From Reticulitermes lucifugus (lineage: Eukaryota > Arthropoda > Insecta > Blattodea > Rhinotermitidae), in NCBI GenBank assembly GCA_026260175.1, contig JAKCWW010002938.1, forward strand, positions 6,781 to 40,125: 33,345 nt of DNA. Direction: 5' to 3'. Each line of letters opens with the position of its first letter. Position 1 is the first letter of the stretch. Made by a program: the position numbers and the translations under genes. This document shows, one piece after another, positions 22,087 to 32,243 of this stretch. Below the pieces are notes generated by a model. The model saw only the letters and a program-made list of their open reading frames with translations, ran no database searches and had not been told where the DNA came from.

Positions 22087-22110
22087 ATGGCTTCAGGAGC
22101 TTTGAAAAAG
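22087..22110 (+). CDS. NDUFA5: NDUFA5 exon 1
   Basis: Eight-codon exon (MASGALKK) followed by gtatta. Inferred from the family N-terminus (AGVLKKTTGL in human) and the in-frame join to TTGLTGLAV. Confidence 0.88.
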
Positions 22111-23445
22111 GTATTAGTCGGGTATGGCAGAAACAAGAAGCGTGCAGTGATTAAATATGGGTACAGCATCATTTGGCTATACATTTACACTTGGAAGACC
22201 ATCTGTGCATTTAATTGAGGTTCGATTCGTAAGTGTCGAGGTAAAAAGATTAGGATGGCTGGGCGCCTGACAAATGTTGTTTTTCCAGACAACAGGGCTG
22301 ACAGGACTGGCTGTGGCAAATAATCCTCATCATACACTGGCAGTACTCTACGGCAAGATACTGCGGGCGTTGCAGAAGATGCCTTCTAGTGCAGCATACA
22401 GAAAGTACACTGAGGAGATTGTCAATGAGCGGTCACAAGTTGTGAAAAGTGTGAGTTAATTGTTGATGACTTATTATACGGTATTTATGTCGTGTCCCGC
22501 TTGTACAATCACTGGCATCTCCAATAAGTGTGTTAACGTTTCTGCACTAACCTTGTTAGGGTTCCCAATTCAAGTCCTCCCGAGTACTGCAGCTCTTTTT
22601 TTTTTATGTACAGCATGTGTGTCACTGCTGACCGCTGCATCCATCACAGTTTCTATGTGCAGCTAATTCCTTCTCCATTGGCATGCCAGTTTCTTTGAAG
22701 CCATGACTTGCTCTGAACAATTTTTTACTGCTGATGAAAACATGATTCAGAAAAAAGCATGCAAGGTAACTACTACTTGAAATATAAAAATATTTTTGGG
22801 CCAAAATAAAAAATGAAACCATTTTATGGCCAAGTTTGAAAGCATTCTATATCGGAGGTGTACAGATTTTCCAAAAATCTAGGAGTGTCTCAAAATTCTA
22901 GGCACCGGAAGGGTGATATAAACCAGGTTTTGTACAGAGGATCTGCAAATATTAGGCAACACTAAAAAATTGTCACCTGGGGATTTGTGCACCTGTGTTC
23001 TAGACCACTGTGACCCTGAATCCAGTGGTGCTGTAGCCTCAAACAGGCTTATTGTACGAACCCAAGATGAGGGACAAGTAGTGGCAAAATGGTAACTGGC
23101 ATCCTTTTATACCTTCATATGGGACAGGTTTTGGCCTTTGAGCCCATGTTCTCTATATGTCTCCCCCACACCAAGTTTCAAAACTGCCAGCTGTCACTCT
23201 GTCCTGAGACAGTTACATTTGTTTTAACATTTAGACCAATCTTAATATTATCATTTCCCCCCCAATTGCAGACTTCTGATGTCGCAGAGCTGGAGCGCAA
23301 GATTGGATGTGGCCAGGTTGAAGAGCTGATTTTGCAGGCAGAGAATGAACTCATCCTTGCCCGCAAGATGCTTAGTTGGAAGCCATGGGAGCCGCTTATC
23401 ACCAAGCCTGTCCCTCAGCAATGGACATGGCCACCTACAAAATGA
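22087..23445 (+). CDS. NDUFA5: NADH dehydrogenase (ubiquinone) 1 alpha subunit 5 (complex I B13), complete, three exons
   Basis: Accessory subunit of the matrix (hydrophilic) arm of mitochondrial complex I. Exons at 22087-22110 (MASGALKK), 22289-22450 and 23272-23445 join in phase 0 to 119 aa; human NDUFA5 is 116 aa. Diagnostic segments: TTGLTGLAVANNPH, LYGKILRALQKMPSSAAYRK, YTEEIVNERSQVV, EELILQAENELILARKM and WKPWEPL ending QQWTWPPTK. Splice sites are gtatta/ttttccag and gtgagt/aattgcag. The ATG has G at -3 and G at +4. AATAAA at 23495-23500, 50 bp past the stop, is a good poly(A) signal. As in the family, there is no obvious cleavable targeting peptide. NDUFB6 is divergent upstream; a decayed Tigger element begins about 260 bp downstream. 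Confidence 0.96.
22289..22450 (+). CDS. NDUFA5: NDUFA5 exon 2
   Basis: 54 codons, acceptor tttttccag, donor gtgagt. Contains the conserved AAYRKYTEEIVNER block. Confidence 0.95.
23272..23445 (+). CDS. NDUFA5: NDUFA5 exon 3 with stop
   Basis: 57 codons plus TGA, acceptor aattgcag after a C-rich tract. Contains the conserved ARKMLSWKPWEPL segment and the C-terminal QWTWP. Confidence 0.95.
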   Translation, partial: TSDVAELERKIGCGQVEELILQAENELILARKMLSWKPWEPLITKPVPQQWTWPPTK

Positions 23446-23494
23446 TCTTTCTTAGACACTGTATATAGTTTACTTATGTTCATATTACCTTAGT

Positions 23495-23500
23495 AATAAA
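23495..23500 (+). terminator. NDUFA5: Poly(A) signal of NDUFA5
   Basis: AATAAA 50 bp downstream of the TGA stop. Confidence 0.7.
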
Positions 23501-23569
23501 TCTTCCAGCCATTCTCTTCAGATTCTGGGTGTTGTATTCTATGAAGAACCCCTGTCAAAACAAGTCATG

Positions 23570-23680
23570 ATGTAGTGGTTAGGATTGTTGGTTTGTGTAC
23601 AGAGATCCTAGGTTCTGTACTGTGCCCAGAGGCTGACCATGACTATACTTTATTGTGCTTTTCTGCTGTCAGTAATTAGT
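23570..23680 (+). repeat. SINE-like sequence after NDUFA5
   Basis: gatgtagtggttaggattgt resembles a pol III A box, and 35 bp on aggttctgtactgtgcccag resembles a decayed B box. Confidence 0.35.
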
Positions 23681-23699
23681 CACTATGCAGGAAACTTGC

Positions 23700-24625
23700 A
23701 CCATTTATGGTGGTTACATTCCTGAAAAAATCCCATGAATGGTAAAACCACAATGCATAAAGCTAAGACTTCAAAGGGAAGAATGGGGTCAGGAGAAACA
23801 AGATACAAAAGGTGGGTGTAAAAAAAAATTGTTTATTGGAATTATGTCGGTGTTCCTGGCTGAAAGCTGTAGTGCTGATCAAATGACGCGGTGCATGGCG
23901 AAGGGCAAGACTGAAGACTTTGCCCCCTTCTGCATTTCCTTATACAACTCCCTGCTTGGTGCCACAGTACCAGGCCTGTCTCATCAAGGGTAGACTGGGG
24001 TCATAAGTAGTCCTTCCCCTTCAATTATATTCTTCAAATGCTCTGGGTACTTACTGCCAGCCACATATCAGCAGATGCAGGTTCTCCTGTCCAGTTCGTG
24101 TTGTGCACGCTCTATTTTCTTCTCAAAATTTTCAGCCACCTTTTACTGACACGGAAGCTGCCTGTCCCCTGTAGAATTGCATGGCCTTCTCCCTTACCAC
24201 ATCACCATTGTCTGATAACCCCTTTCTATGCCTCATCTTCCAGCCATACATGCAAGTCTCCTCCTGTCTTTTCGAGGAAAGACTCCTGATGACTTAAATG
24301 GAACACTGGCCTTAATGCTTCCCCTGATATTGTCTCCACTTTTCTTGATAAAAGAAATGGTCAGTTTGTTTACATCATAATGGCATGTGACTGCAACATT
24401 CTCATTTCCATGTCCAACTTGTCCAACACCTCCACTTTCTCTAACAAAAACATCACTTTGCTTTTGTTATTGTCCTTAAGCCCTTTACCAGTACATACAT
24501 CAGACATAATTAAAACCCAAGGCAACAATTCTAAAAGTTGCGAGAGAGTGCAGTTGAAGTACATGCCATATCATGACCTTGAATAAGCGAAACCGCAGTG
24601 TGCAACTCTACAACTGAGGCAGGCC
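23700..24625 (-). mobile_element. Decayed Tigger/pogo (Tc1-mariner group) DNA transposon
   Basis: Encloses the transposase remnant. The left end reads ccatttatggtggttacatt ... ggtaaaaccacaatgcataa and the right end aagcgaaaccgcagtgtgca, both resembling Tigger terminal regions. Exact ends and the TA duplication are not clear because of divergence. Confidence 0.55.
23855..24507 (-). pseudogene. Tigger/pogo-type transposase, degenerate N-terminal half
   Basis: Starting at ATG 24507 the minus strand reads MSDVCTGKGLKDNNKSKVM, then LEKVEVLDKLDMEMR, the CENP-B-like helix-turn-helix start of Tigger transposases. Further matches occur after frameshifts: ISFIKKSGDNIRGSIKASVP, VREKAMQFYRGQAASVS (about 24140-24200) and SKYPEHLKNIIEGEG (about 24010-24054). 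Multiple stops and frame changes make it non-functional. The DDE catalytic core is not visible, so the element is also truncated internally. It sits just downstream of NDUFA5 on the opposite strand. Confidence 0.75.
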
Positions 24626-24909
24626 TGCTGCATGTTTTAAATTGTATAATATTCCTTGGCTAGCCAAAACCATGGTGTGTGAATGTAAGTGGGAAAATTA
24701 AATTACAGTTGACAGGTTCTTCTTTTATAGACTATGAGTTTTTAATCTGTGCCATTATCTGTTTAAAAAAGAAAGAAATTACAGCAGTCATACATCCATT
24801 GTTTGACGGCAGCATGCGATAGTGCATATGAATGCAGACATACATGTAATATTGGACGAGTATGAAGAACTAAATACTATATCATATATGAAGTCAATAT
24901 GCTCTCTAA

Positions 24910-25385
24910 TCAAGAACACGAGATGAACTGGTTCTCGAGTTAAGCGAATACCTGTCAACTGCTGGCCATACAGTTAAAAATGCAAGTGATGTTCTAGCTG
25001 ACGAGTTAGGGACACTTAAGCAGTCAGGAACCCATGATGCATTGCCCTTGAGTTAATACGCGAGATGTATTAACTCACACGTTAAAAACATGTGTTAACA
25101 TCCCAAGTTGGGATACACGTGTTAGCTCTAGACCCTGTGTTAATTCCAGAGTTAAGAATGCACGAGACTGTGCTTAAGAACAAGTGGTTTGTTGGCTCTA
25201 GAGTAAGCAACATGACATGCCTGCTTTCAAATCAATAACAAGGTGCCACAGCTCTGAGGTTTTACCATAGACTGTGTTAGCTCTTGAGTTAATAACACAT
25301 AAGCACTATTTTGGCTCTCAAGTTAAAAACGTGACTCACCATCTCTTGTGCGAAGCCTTCAGTTAGGAACATGTGTTAGCTCAAA
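24910..25385. repeat. Degenerate GTTAGCTCT / GAGTTAA interspersed array
   Basis: g(t)tagctct or ttggctct recurs at 25121, 25191, 25275, 25311 and 25375, each followed by variants of (g/a)agttaanaac. Earlier copies occur as ctcgagttaagcg and cttgagttaatacg. Spacing is irregular (36-84 bp), so it is an eroded tandem or palindromic array. No coding frame. Confidence 0.55.
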
Positions 25386-25409
25386 CTATGTGCATATGAC
25401 ATGGCAGCT

Positions 25410-25634
25410 TCAGGGCACTCCCACGCGCAGTCTTTGCCCAGTTTTCATCTGTCCATCTTGGAGATTATTTTCATGCCTTAATTCTTCAGCCAACACCACA
25501 ACTCTAAACAAAGCTGTGACAAAATCTGTTATGTAGGGCACCTGAGAAATCCACATCATAAAGGCTGGGAACTGTTTCACAATGGAATGTATTTTCTTAC
25601 ACTGTTCCAGCAGGTGAATAATTCCTGCATACAA
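25410..25634 (-). CDS. Unidentified ORF, 74 aa, possibly repeat-derived
   Basis: The minus strand is open from the ATG at 25634 to a stop at 25410. It contains HLLEQCKKIHSIVKQFPAF, VPYITDFVTALFRVVVLAEE and LRHENNLQDGQM. Composition looks protein-like, with hydrophobic and charged stretches alternating. The complementary plus strand is also open for 62 codons (25348-25536). An acceptor-like atgcag precedes gaattattcacc. I recognise no family. It sits between the degenerate array and an AAT microsatellite plus hAT MITE, so a transposon origin is likely. No function assigned. Confidence 0.25.
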   Translation of the reverse strand: MYAGIIHLLEQCKKIHSIVKQFPAFMMWISQVPYITDFVTALFRVVVLAEELRHENNLQDGQMKTGQRLRVGVP

Positions 25635-25650
25635 AATAAATTACACTAAC

Positions 25651-25672
25651 ATTAATAATAATAATAATAATA
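25651..25672. repeat. (AAT)n microsatellite
   Basis: About seven ata/aat triplets, 26 bp before the hAT-type MITE. Confidence 0.9.
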
Positions 25673-25697
25673 CAAAACTGAACAGATGCACCACCAT

Positions 25698-25920
25698 CAG
25701 GGGNGGGGTGGCCGCCCCAAGCAGCAGAGTCCAAGGGGCAGCAAAATGAATAACTTAAATGAAAAACATTGATATTCTGCGCTCAACAATTTTTTAAATT
25801 TTGAGAAAGTTAACAGGAAATTCAGTAAATGTGATTTTTTTAAAGTTTGTACTTCCTGTTAGGGGCGGCCATTGTAATTCCTCGCCATGGGCACCAAGAA
25901 AAAACCTAGCTACGCCACTG
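25698..25920. mobile_element. hAT-type MITE (223 bp) with near-perfect 8-bp target duplication
   Basis: Begins CAGGGGNGGGGTGGCCGCCC and ends cctagctacgccactg. Flanks are accaccat (25690-25697) and gccaccat (25921-25928), 7 of 8 identical, as expected for hAT. A second, older copy is at about 2636-2834. An ambiguous base (N) is at 25704. Confidence 0.75.
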
Positions 25921-26315
25921 GCCACCATCAGTTACAGTAATCACAAAAATGTAAAACTGGTACATTTTTGTTTAACTCATTGCATCTGACTTCTTAAAAT
26001 ACACTGTATGGTCTAACAATCATATGGTAAGTCTAACTTATCAGGTAGTTCATTCATTCATCTTGCTGAAAAATCCAGATTTCTTCTTCCAAGAGAATGA
26101 GGATGCAGTTGCCGAACACAGTGGACAAGGTCACAAACAATCAGCAGTTTGTTAGGTGAGAGACCACTCCAATCCCTTGGCGTCACTTGTCAAGAGACAA
26201 CAACTCTCAAATGCTTTTGTGTGATGAAAGCTGTTGTAGCTAGACACATCACTGTACCTTCACTAACATGTACTTTGAGAGTTACCTTTGAATTTAATAC
26301 TCCATTTCAGTGTGT

Positions 26316-26392
26316 ATCTTCTGGGATGTGACATTGAATCACTGGGTAAGTGGATCCCAACATCCAGTGGTGCATTATCACATCCCAGAAGG
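26316..26392. repeat. Small foldback element D
   Basis: Tips tatcttctgggatgtgacat and atcacatcccagaagg are inverted; inner aatcactgg pairs with ccagtggtg. 77 bp with a loop of about 18 nt. Shares the CTTCTGGG tip. Confidence 0.7.
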
Positions 26393-27107
26393 CCAGAATG
26401 CTCAATTACACTGCTGTGAAAACCTCAAAATTCGCAGTGTCTGTCGTGTGTTTTGTAAACGCTGCCTATCAGAACTCCCAAAATTCATGTACACAGTATT
26501 GTCCATAGTTATGATTGCAACACTAATACAGCTGTTCTAAAATTTTAACTTTCACATAATATATAACCTTAGCACTAGATGGAGGTTAATGGCCACTTTA
26601 CCTCTGACGGAAAGCCAAGAAGTACCCACTGGATGGGAGACTGCCGCTCTACACTCTTGCTTACCACACATAATACTGTACTGTCAGCAGGGGGAAGAAA
26701 ACATACACAGATGTTTCAGGCCCCAGTATAGCAGGATTACATCCACAAAGTCCCCATCATTTTGCACGACAACCTTCAGCGCAAGTCTCAAACCTTACGG
26801 TCCTCCTCCCTCAGTCACATGATTGCAGCTACTATGTAAGCAGACGAATACTGGCACCTCCACCGCTCTGACTGCAGAAACACACTGATCTACGCGCACT
26901 CTCCCGACCTGTGACATCAGCCTCAGCTTGCTAACATTACCTTAGCCTGAAGCTGGAGACTTTGTGGAATTAATCCTGGTACACACGTGTGTACTATTTT
27001 CATTTACTATACATACAGCTGAATACAAAAAGGTTGAGTGGGCCTTCTCCAAACTAAGTTCATCACCTTGAACACACCAGTGTAGACTATCATGTCCAAA
27101 TTAATTA
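26393..27107. other. No gene recognised
   Basis: Contains tagcactagatggaggttaa (26572), nearly repeated at 8392 (cagcactagatggaggtgag), so part of it belongs to a dispersed repeat. Nothing else identified. Confidence 0.4.
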
Positions 27108-27175
27108 CAGTGAAACCTGGACTTCATATTTCTGAAGGACCATTTAATATTAACGTAGAATCAAACAAAATATAA
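27108..27175. mobile_element. Probable pogo-type terminal repeat (CAGTGAAACCTGGACTTCAT)
   Basis: Follows TA directly and resembles CAGTGAAACCTCG.TTATACG ends of mariner/pogo MITEs. A right end was not identified. Confidence 0.4.
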
Positions 27176-27384
27176 AATCAAGGAAATTGACATTTATGTA
27201 GTTAATGGAACTGAATACACTAGATACTGTATTACATTAAAAATGTCATCTAGTTCCCTTCTTTCACATGTCCGTCAAAGTAAGATGCTGTCTGCTGAAC
27301 CCTGTCCAACTTGTTCTCGTAACTAATGAGGGCAGCCATCGTGTATTCATTCTATGCATGTAGTGGACATTTTTCCATGTCACA

Positions 27385-27560
27385 GAGACAGGAGACTCCC
27401 ATCCAGAGGGTTCTAGGTTTCAGCCTCGGTAAAAATTTGTGTGCAGACTTTTCAGCTCACAGCCTAATCCAAGGTGCAACCCCAGACTAGTTACAGTTTT
27501 GAACCCAGGACCTCCTGAATACAAAAAAAAAGTGCTACTCACCACACCATGATGTTTGGA
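27385..27560. repeat. Possible SINE-like sequence
   Basis: gagggttctaggtttcagcc tcgg is B-box-like; later agtgctactcaccacacca resembles the head of a tRNA-derived repeat on the other strand. Weak evidence. Confidence 0.25.
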
Positions 27561-28302
27561 CTCAAGCACATCAATGTTGGCAAAAAGATTATAAATTGTC
27601 TGAACAAGCAGAAAAGGGAGACATTATTGGACTGCTTCAATTGCCTCTGCTTACAACATCAGATAATTGGGTCCATTATATTGAAGTAGCTTCTATCCCT
27701 AATGAAGGCAGCATTTTATAAGAAACATTTCTCATCTGTCAATGCGGTAGGTGTTAAGGAAAATACCGACATCTCAAAGATCTTAGATAAAGATACAAGT
27801 GAACTTCAGACCTTCAAGTGATGTGGCAATGAAGGGTGGGACATTTATTGTCACTAGTATGTCCAGACTGACTATGGAACCAATTTAGCCTTTTGGTCCA
27901 TTCTGCACTAGTGTGGGGTGCTATCGGCACTACTTGCTTGGGATCCATTAAGTTTCAGTACATCAGAAGGGACGAATTTAAATTTTACTAAGGAAGAATG
28001 AATGGGTAGTGGGTTCTCTTTCCAAAATGGTATGGAGGCCAAAGCGTGACATTCATGGCCCACCTCTATCTTGTGCCAAAGTTGATACTGTATGGAGACT
28101 CCATCATAACCCCCCCCCCTGCATCATGATATGGCATTTAGGCAGAAGGGCTGTAATTATCTAATCACTAAAGTTTTATATACCACTTGGAATTCTACAC
28201 AAAAAGGGCACAGTGCCTTCTTAACTGTCAGGTAACTCTTTGGACTAAATCAGCACTTGACTTATATACAGCATACACAAATCCACAGAAATGTTCACTA
28301 AA
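27561..28302. other. No gene recognised
   Basis: No frame longer than about 60 codons and no recognisable motif. A 10-base C run lies near 28112. Confidence 0.4.
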
Positions 28303-28350
28303 TACCGTATTTTCTCAAATACATACTGCGCCTTATGTAAAGTGAATGTG
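28303..28350. mobile_element. DNA-transposon terminal repeat (TACCGTATTTTCTCAAATAC)
   Basis: Matches the reverse complement of 30116-30134 (accatattttctcgaatac) and resembles 5477-5500 (taccatatttcttgaatact). It may be the left end of a 1.8-kb element whose right end is at 30134, with the 29002-29562 MITE nested inside, or a solo end. Confidence 0.45.
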
Positions 28351-29001
28351 ACCAAACACGGTGCACAAACTTGTGATGAGCTTCACAGTCATTCATGATT
28401 TTTTTGTAATGAAGTTAGTAATGGTGCCCTTTATTGACAAAGGTATGAGGAATATTTGTTACAAAACCTGTGACACTAATCATTGTAAATACATTCTTAA
28501 TTTCACAATCTTCCCTTCTGTTTGGGTATCCTCATGCAGCCAGTTCACAGTGTAGGAGCCAGTGTTATTCTGCGATGTACAGGGATATATTTTATCTGAC
28601 AATAGCCATTAATCACTCTGATTGGCTCACTGAACGTACAAAACCCAGCAGACCTTCAACATTCAATGACAATGACGGTGCCTGTTCGGTGTGACGCACA
28701 TCTCCTAGCCAAAGGAAAACATTCCCAGCACCTTCATTAAATGTGGTCAGTGAAAACCCCATATTAACTGCAAGACATTGAACTAAAATGAATACACCCT
28801 GACTCACAGCAAACTGGAACAGCAGTGACAGCAGCACTCCTACCGTCATAAAAAAGGGTCTAGAGTGGATACATGTTGTCAGACAAAATAATGCCCCTGT
28901 AGTGTGAATATCTTCTGCTAAACATGAATATTGAAGGCATGCATTTATGATCTTTCCCAGTGACTGAAAACAGGAATTGCACAGCTAACAAAAAATATGT
29001 T

Positions 29002-29562
29002 ACAGTAGTCCTCCCATATCCGCGGGTGATACGTTCCAAGACCTACCGCGGGTGCCCGAAACCGCGGATGGTAGAGAACCCTATCTATAAATCATTTTTC
29101 GTTTACATACATACCTATGATAAACTTTACCTTATATTGACCGTGCATTCTATAGCAATTGGAAGTTATTTATTTATCATACCAATAATATACCATTAAT
29201 AATATTGTAAAATTGTGCACGAGTTGGTATGATGAATAAATAACTTCCAATACCTACGATAAAGTTTAATTGATAAATTACGCACAATAAGGCAATACCA
29301 CCATTAGGCTAGTGATCCTGGCACCACGAATGCGGACAGCGAGAGCGCTACAGGCTAACTGGATGCGAGTAAAGCGGACCAGCATGGGTACAGAGGACAA
29401 CGAGAGATGAGTCATGTACTGAGTGTGACGGGGCGGGAAAGTTTCACCATGTTACTGAGAATGGGGCGCAATTTGAAACTTATGAATTGTTTATTTCTGG
29501 AATTTTCCATTTAATATTTTCAGGCCGCGGATACCAAATCTGCGGATATGGGGGTTCTACTG
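29002..29562. mobile_element. Non-autonomous pogo/Tigger-type MITE (561 bp) with TA target duplication
   Basis: Left end CAGTAGTCCTCCCATATCCG and right end atatgggggttctactg are inverted copies, flanked by TA at 29000-29001 and 29563-29564. Subterminal CCGCGG-rich segments repeat inside. An internal palindrome (attggaagttatttatttat at 29159 and its complement near 29250) fills part of the middle. No transposase ORF. The terminal sequence resembles MER2/Tigger-type termini. Confidence 0.82.
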
Positions 29563-29597
29563 TACTCTGAAACAGAAGAAAAACTATAAATACAAGC

Positions 29598-29720
29598 AGT
29601 CCTCACTTAACATCGCCACAAATGCTGTTTCATTTCAACACTGACACATTTTAATGACCAAAAATCTGATGAACCTCACCAGAATTTGATTTAACGCTGT
29701 TTTTGCTGACAGCAGGTGGG
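29598..29720. mobile_element. Probable pogo-type MITE end (CAGTCCTCACTTAACATCGC)
   Basis: The start resembles CAGT(C)RTCACTTAACGTCG termini, and the following atgctgtttcatttcaacac and ttttaatgacc are consistent with such elements. The right boundary was not found. Confidence 0.35.
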
Positions 29721-30094
29721 ATAATCAATGACCAGGCTCCTGGGTACTTTTAATTAGTCCCACATTCCACTGTACATTTCAATTTTCAGAAACAATCCCC
29801 ACATTAACTGAAGACTTACTGTATGTATGTGAGAAGTGGCAGGTTAGGTATGCAATATCAACCAAGAACAGATGGGTGGGGTTCCTTGCAACAACATTTT
29901 GTTTCAGAAAACAGAAACAAGCGTCTCCCAGTGCCAGAATATCGTATCCTGGACAATACAAGGCTGCAGCAGTAACAAAGAACATCACATTCCAGTATCA
30001 AGTCACTATGTATTATGTACAGTTACACTCAAAATGTACACTCTGACACTTCAATAAATTTACATAACTTCTCTCTCTTAAAAACTGGAGTGCA

Positions 30095-30134
30095 TTGCTT
30101 ATTCAAGGGTGAATGGTATTCGAGAAAATATGGT
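30095..30134. mobile_element. Inverted partner of the TACCGTATTTTCTC terminal repeat
   Basis: Reads ggtattcgagaaaatatggt, the inverted complement of the 28303 end; upstream it has ctggagtgcattgcttattc, typical of MITEs with AAGACGCACTCC-like inner sequence. Confidence 0.45.
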
Positions 30135-30344
30135 CTTCATCTATGAGAAAGAATGAAAAAAAAGTAGCCATTTCTGTCCTTCTCTAAATGCACATTGCAG
30201 AGCCTGACATCCACATTTAAATCACTACCTGAAAAAAACACCAGTGTGTGGGAGTCAAGAGTATACACAATGTACACCCATCGCAATAATGCGCAGATTA
30301 AAATAAAGGGAACTGTTGTGCATATTGTATCTGTACTATAAGAA

Positions 30345-30529
30345 GTACTGCATTTGTCTGAATATAAGATGGCCCTGCACATAAGATGACCCACTTTCAA
30401 AATCTTCAATTTTCAGGAAAATATCTACACAGAATGTGTTTAATTTTGTGTGTACTTCTACAGTGACCCCCCAGTTTTTTTGATCATGAACTATAAAAAA
30501 CTGTCTTATATTCAGGTAAATACAGTACA
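30345..30529. mobile_element. Short MITE with ACTG(T/C)ATTT..CTGAATATAAGA ends
   Basis: Left arm gtactgcatttgtctgaata; right arm, read in reverse complement, gtactgtatttacctgaata followed by taagac. About 185 bp, no coding capacity. The arms continue inward with lower similarity. Confidence 0.65.
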
Positions 30530-30916
30530 CAGTTCCCACACTTGTGTCATCCCAGTGACCATAAAAGTGCCAGTATGGGCCAACACTGGTGTAAGTTCCA
30601 GTATTTGTTGAACATCAATCAAACAAGTTGAAAAGAACAAAAAGTGATGAGCAACATTTCACAGTAATAAAAATTTGTTCAAGTTGCCAGCCATCAGAAT
30701 ACCTGCTGTTTTAACTACTTGAGTCTTCCATTAAATGTCACATAAACATGTTACCAAACATGTACTAAATTTTAACAATCAGCTGCACAAATTAACAACC
30801 AAAAAGTCAGATGAATGTTAGTAGTTAGCTTCAAGCCCTTGACACTTCAACTACCCCTCCTTCCAAAATAGCAGCACTTAACTAGCGAAATTAAAAGTGT
30901 TAAGTTCATAATACAA

Positions 30917-31232
30917 TTCAAGAAGATACTTAGAAACTTTCTACTTGAAGAGTTTTTATTTGGTGGAAGAATTTATGACAGCTGACTCCTAATTTGTAGG
31001 AACTGGGTTAAAAATGTATCTCTGTATTGCAAATTGCCTGTGCTTTCTTCTGTGTATTATGTTAATCAGTGTCTTGTGAGGTCCTGTACATGTATCTAAT
31101 TATATCATATTTACATGTTTGTTTGCTTTTACTGTAATTCTTATACTGTTTACTGTAACTACTCTCTGGACATGTCTAATATCATTCTGTAGTGATTTAT
31201 GGATGAAATACAATGCAATACAATACAATAAA
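30917..31232 (+). mobile_element. Non-LTR retrotransposon 3' end
   Basis: Frame FKKILRNFLLEEFLF, then GGRIYDS and stop, resembles the ORF2 C-terminus; the tail is a short-period repeat, gaaatacaatgcaatacaat, then acaataaa. Family cannot be fixed from this length. Confidence 0.55.
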
Positions 31233-32132
31233 TGGCTCACGTGTTATTGGAATTAAATTTTTCCCACGCAACATGAAGACAGATAAACACTAAACACAAT
31301 TCTAGCTTCACATAGAAATGGTGAGAAAAATCAGCACTATATACTGTCATGGACTGTGAACCTGGATTTCAATTGTTATATTCTATGTACATGGAAAATA
31401 AATCTCATGCTACTATGGAGGTGGTAGCCATATTTTGACTTACGGGTAGAGGATTTTACATCGAAATAATGTGACAGGAGGTTACTGAATAAGCCATAGC
31501 AGTGTGTTCCATGGTTAATGATGGTGAAAATGTATCCAAATGTGGGATGTTCCTTTCATTGTCTGATCATGACATGGGATGTACCGACACATTTCCTGTG
31601 TGACACAGCTGTGGTGCTCAGGTATGTGATAAATGGGACACCTGTATTACCAAAGCTATGACAGCACCACAGTAGAGGTAAGGACTTTTGGGCTCAACCA
31701 ACAGCTATTGTGTCACAAGACACAACATTCGCTGATTCAAAGATCAGTGTCATAACAGAGGAAAGGTTCACAGACTGAACGGACATAAACCAAGAGCTGT
31801 GTTACAGTCTCTTGTAGCCAACTCTTGAATCATCCTCACACGGTTCATAAGGTACCTGGCTAGAGGCTGCATGGCCAGAGTTCAAAAAGGGATGATTTAA
31901 AACTTTCCCTTTACTGCCTTGCCCAGAAAGTGAAAAGTATCCATGTGGCCTCACATTCATGAACAGTGAGGGTGCTTTCCCAGAGCATCAAGTTATCTAC
32001 TAACATTCATTTACAGCACAATGCAATACATTTCATATAATCACAGATATCTTGAGACTCAAAAAGTTAAGAACAAGTGCGACACCTCAAAACAGCAGGT
32101 ACAAGATAAAAACTATGCTGCAGTGCCCTCCA
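31233..32132. other. Downstream region of the TAX1BP3-like gene
   Basis: Probably includes its 3' untranslated region. A short inverted pair, gctgtggtgct (31609) and agcaccacag (31662), is the only structure noted. Confidence 0.35.
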
Positions 32133-32243
32133 TTACGTGGATGTGACACCCTTCCTTGCAACCAGCAGGTTCAGCACTGGATGTTTCTTAATGTAGTCCA
32201 CTGCCTTTTTATGCGTCACCATTGTAAAGTCATAACCATTACA
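32133..32243 (-). CDS. TAX1BP3: TAX1BP3-like last exon
   Basis: 36 codons plus TAA. Encodes the PDZ alpha-B helix region (TMVTHKKAVDYIKK) and final strand (LNLLVAR). Confidence 0.87.
   Translation of the reverse strand, partial: CNGYDFTMVTHKKAVDYIKKHPVLNLLVARKGVTST

Noticed and set aside
31600..31672. Foldback element with gctgtggtgct tips
   Set aside because: Only about ten bases pair and inner sequence does not; too short to support.
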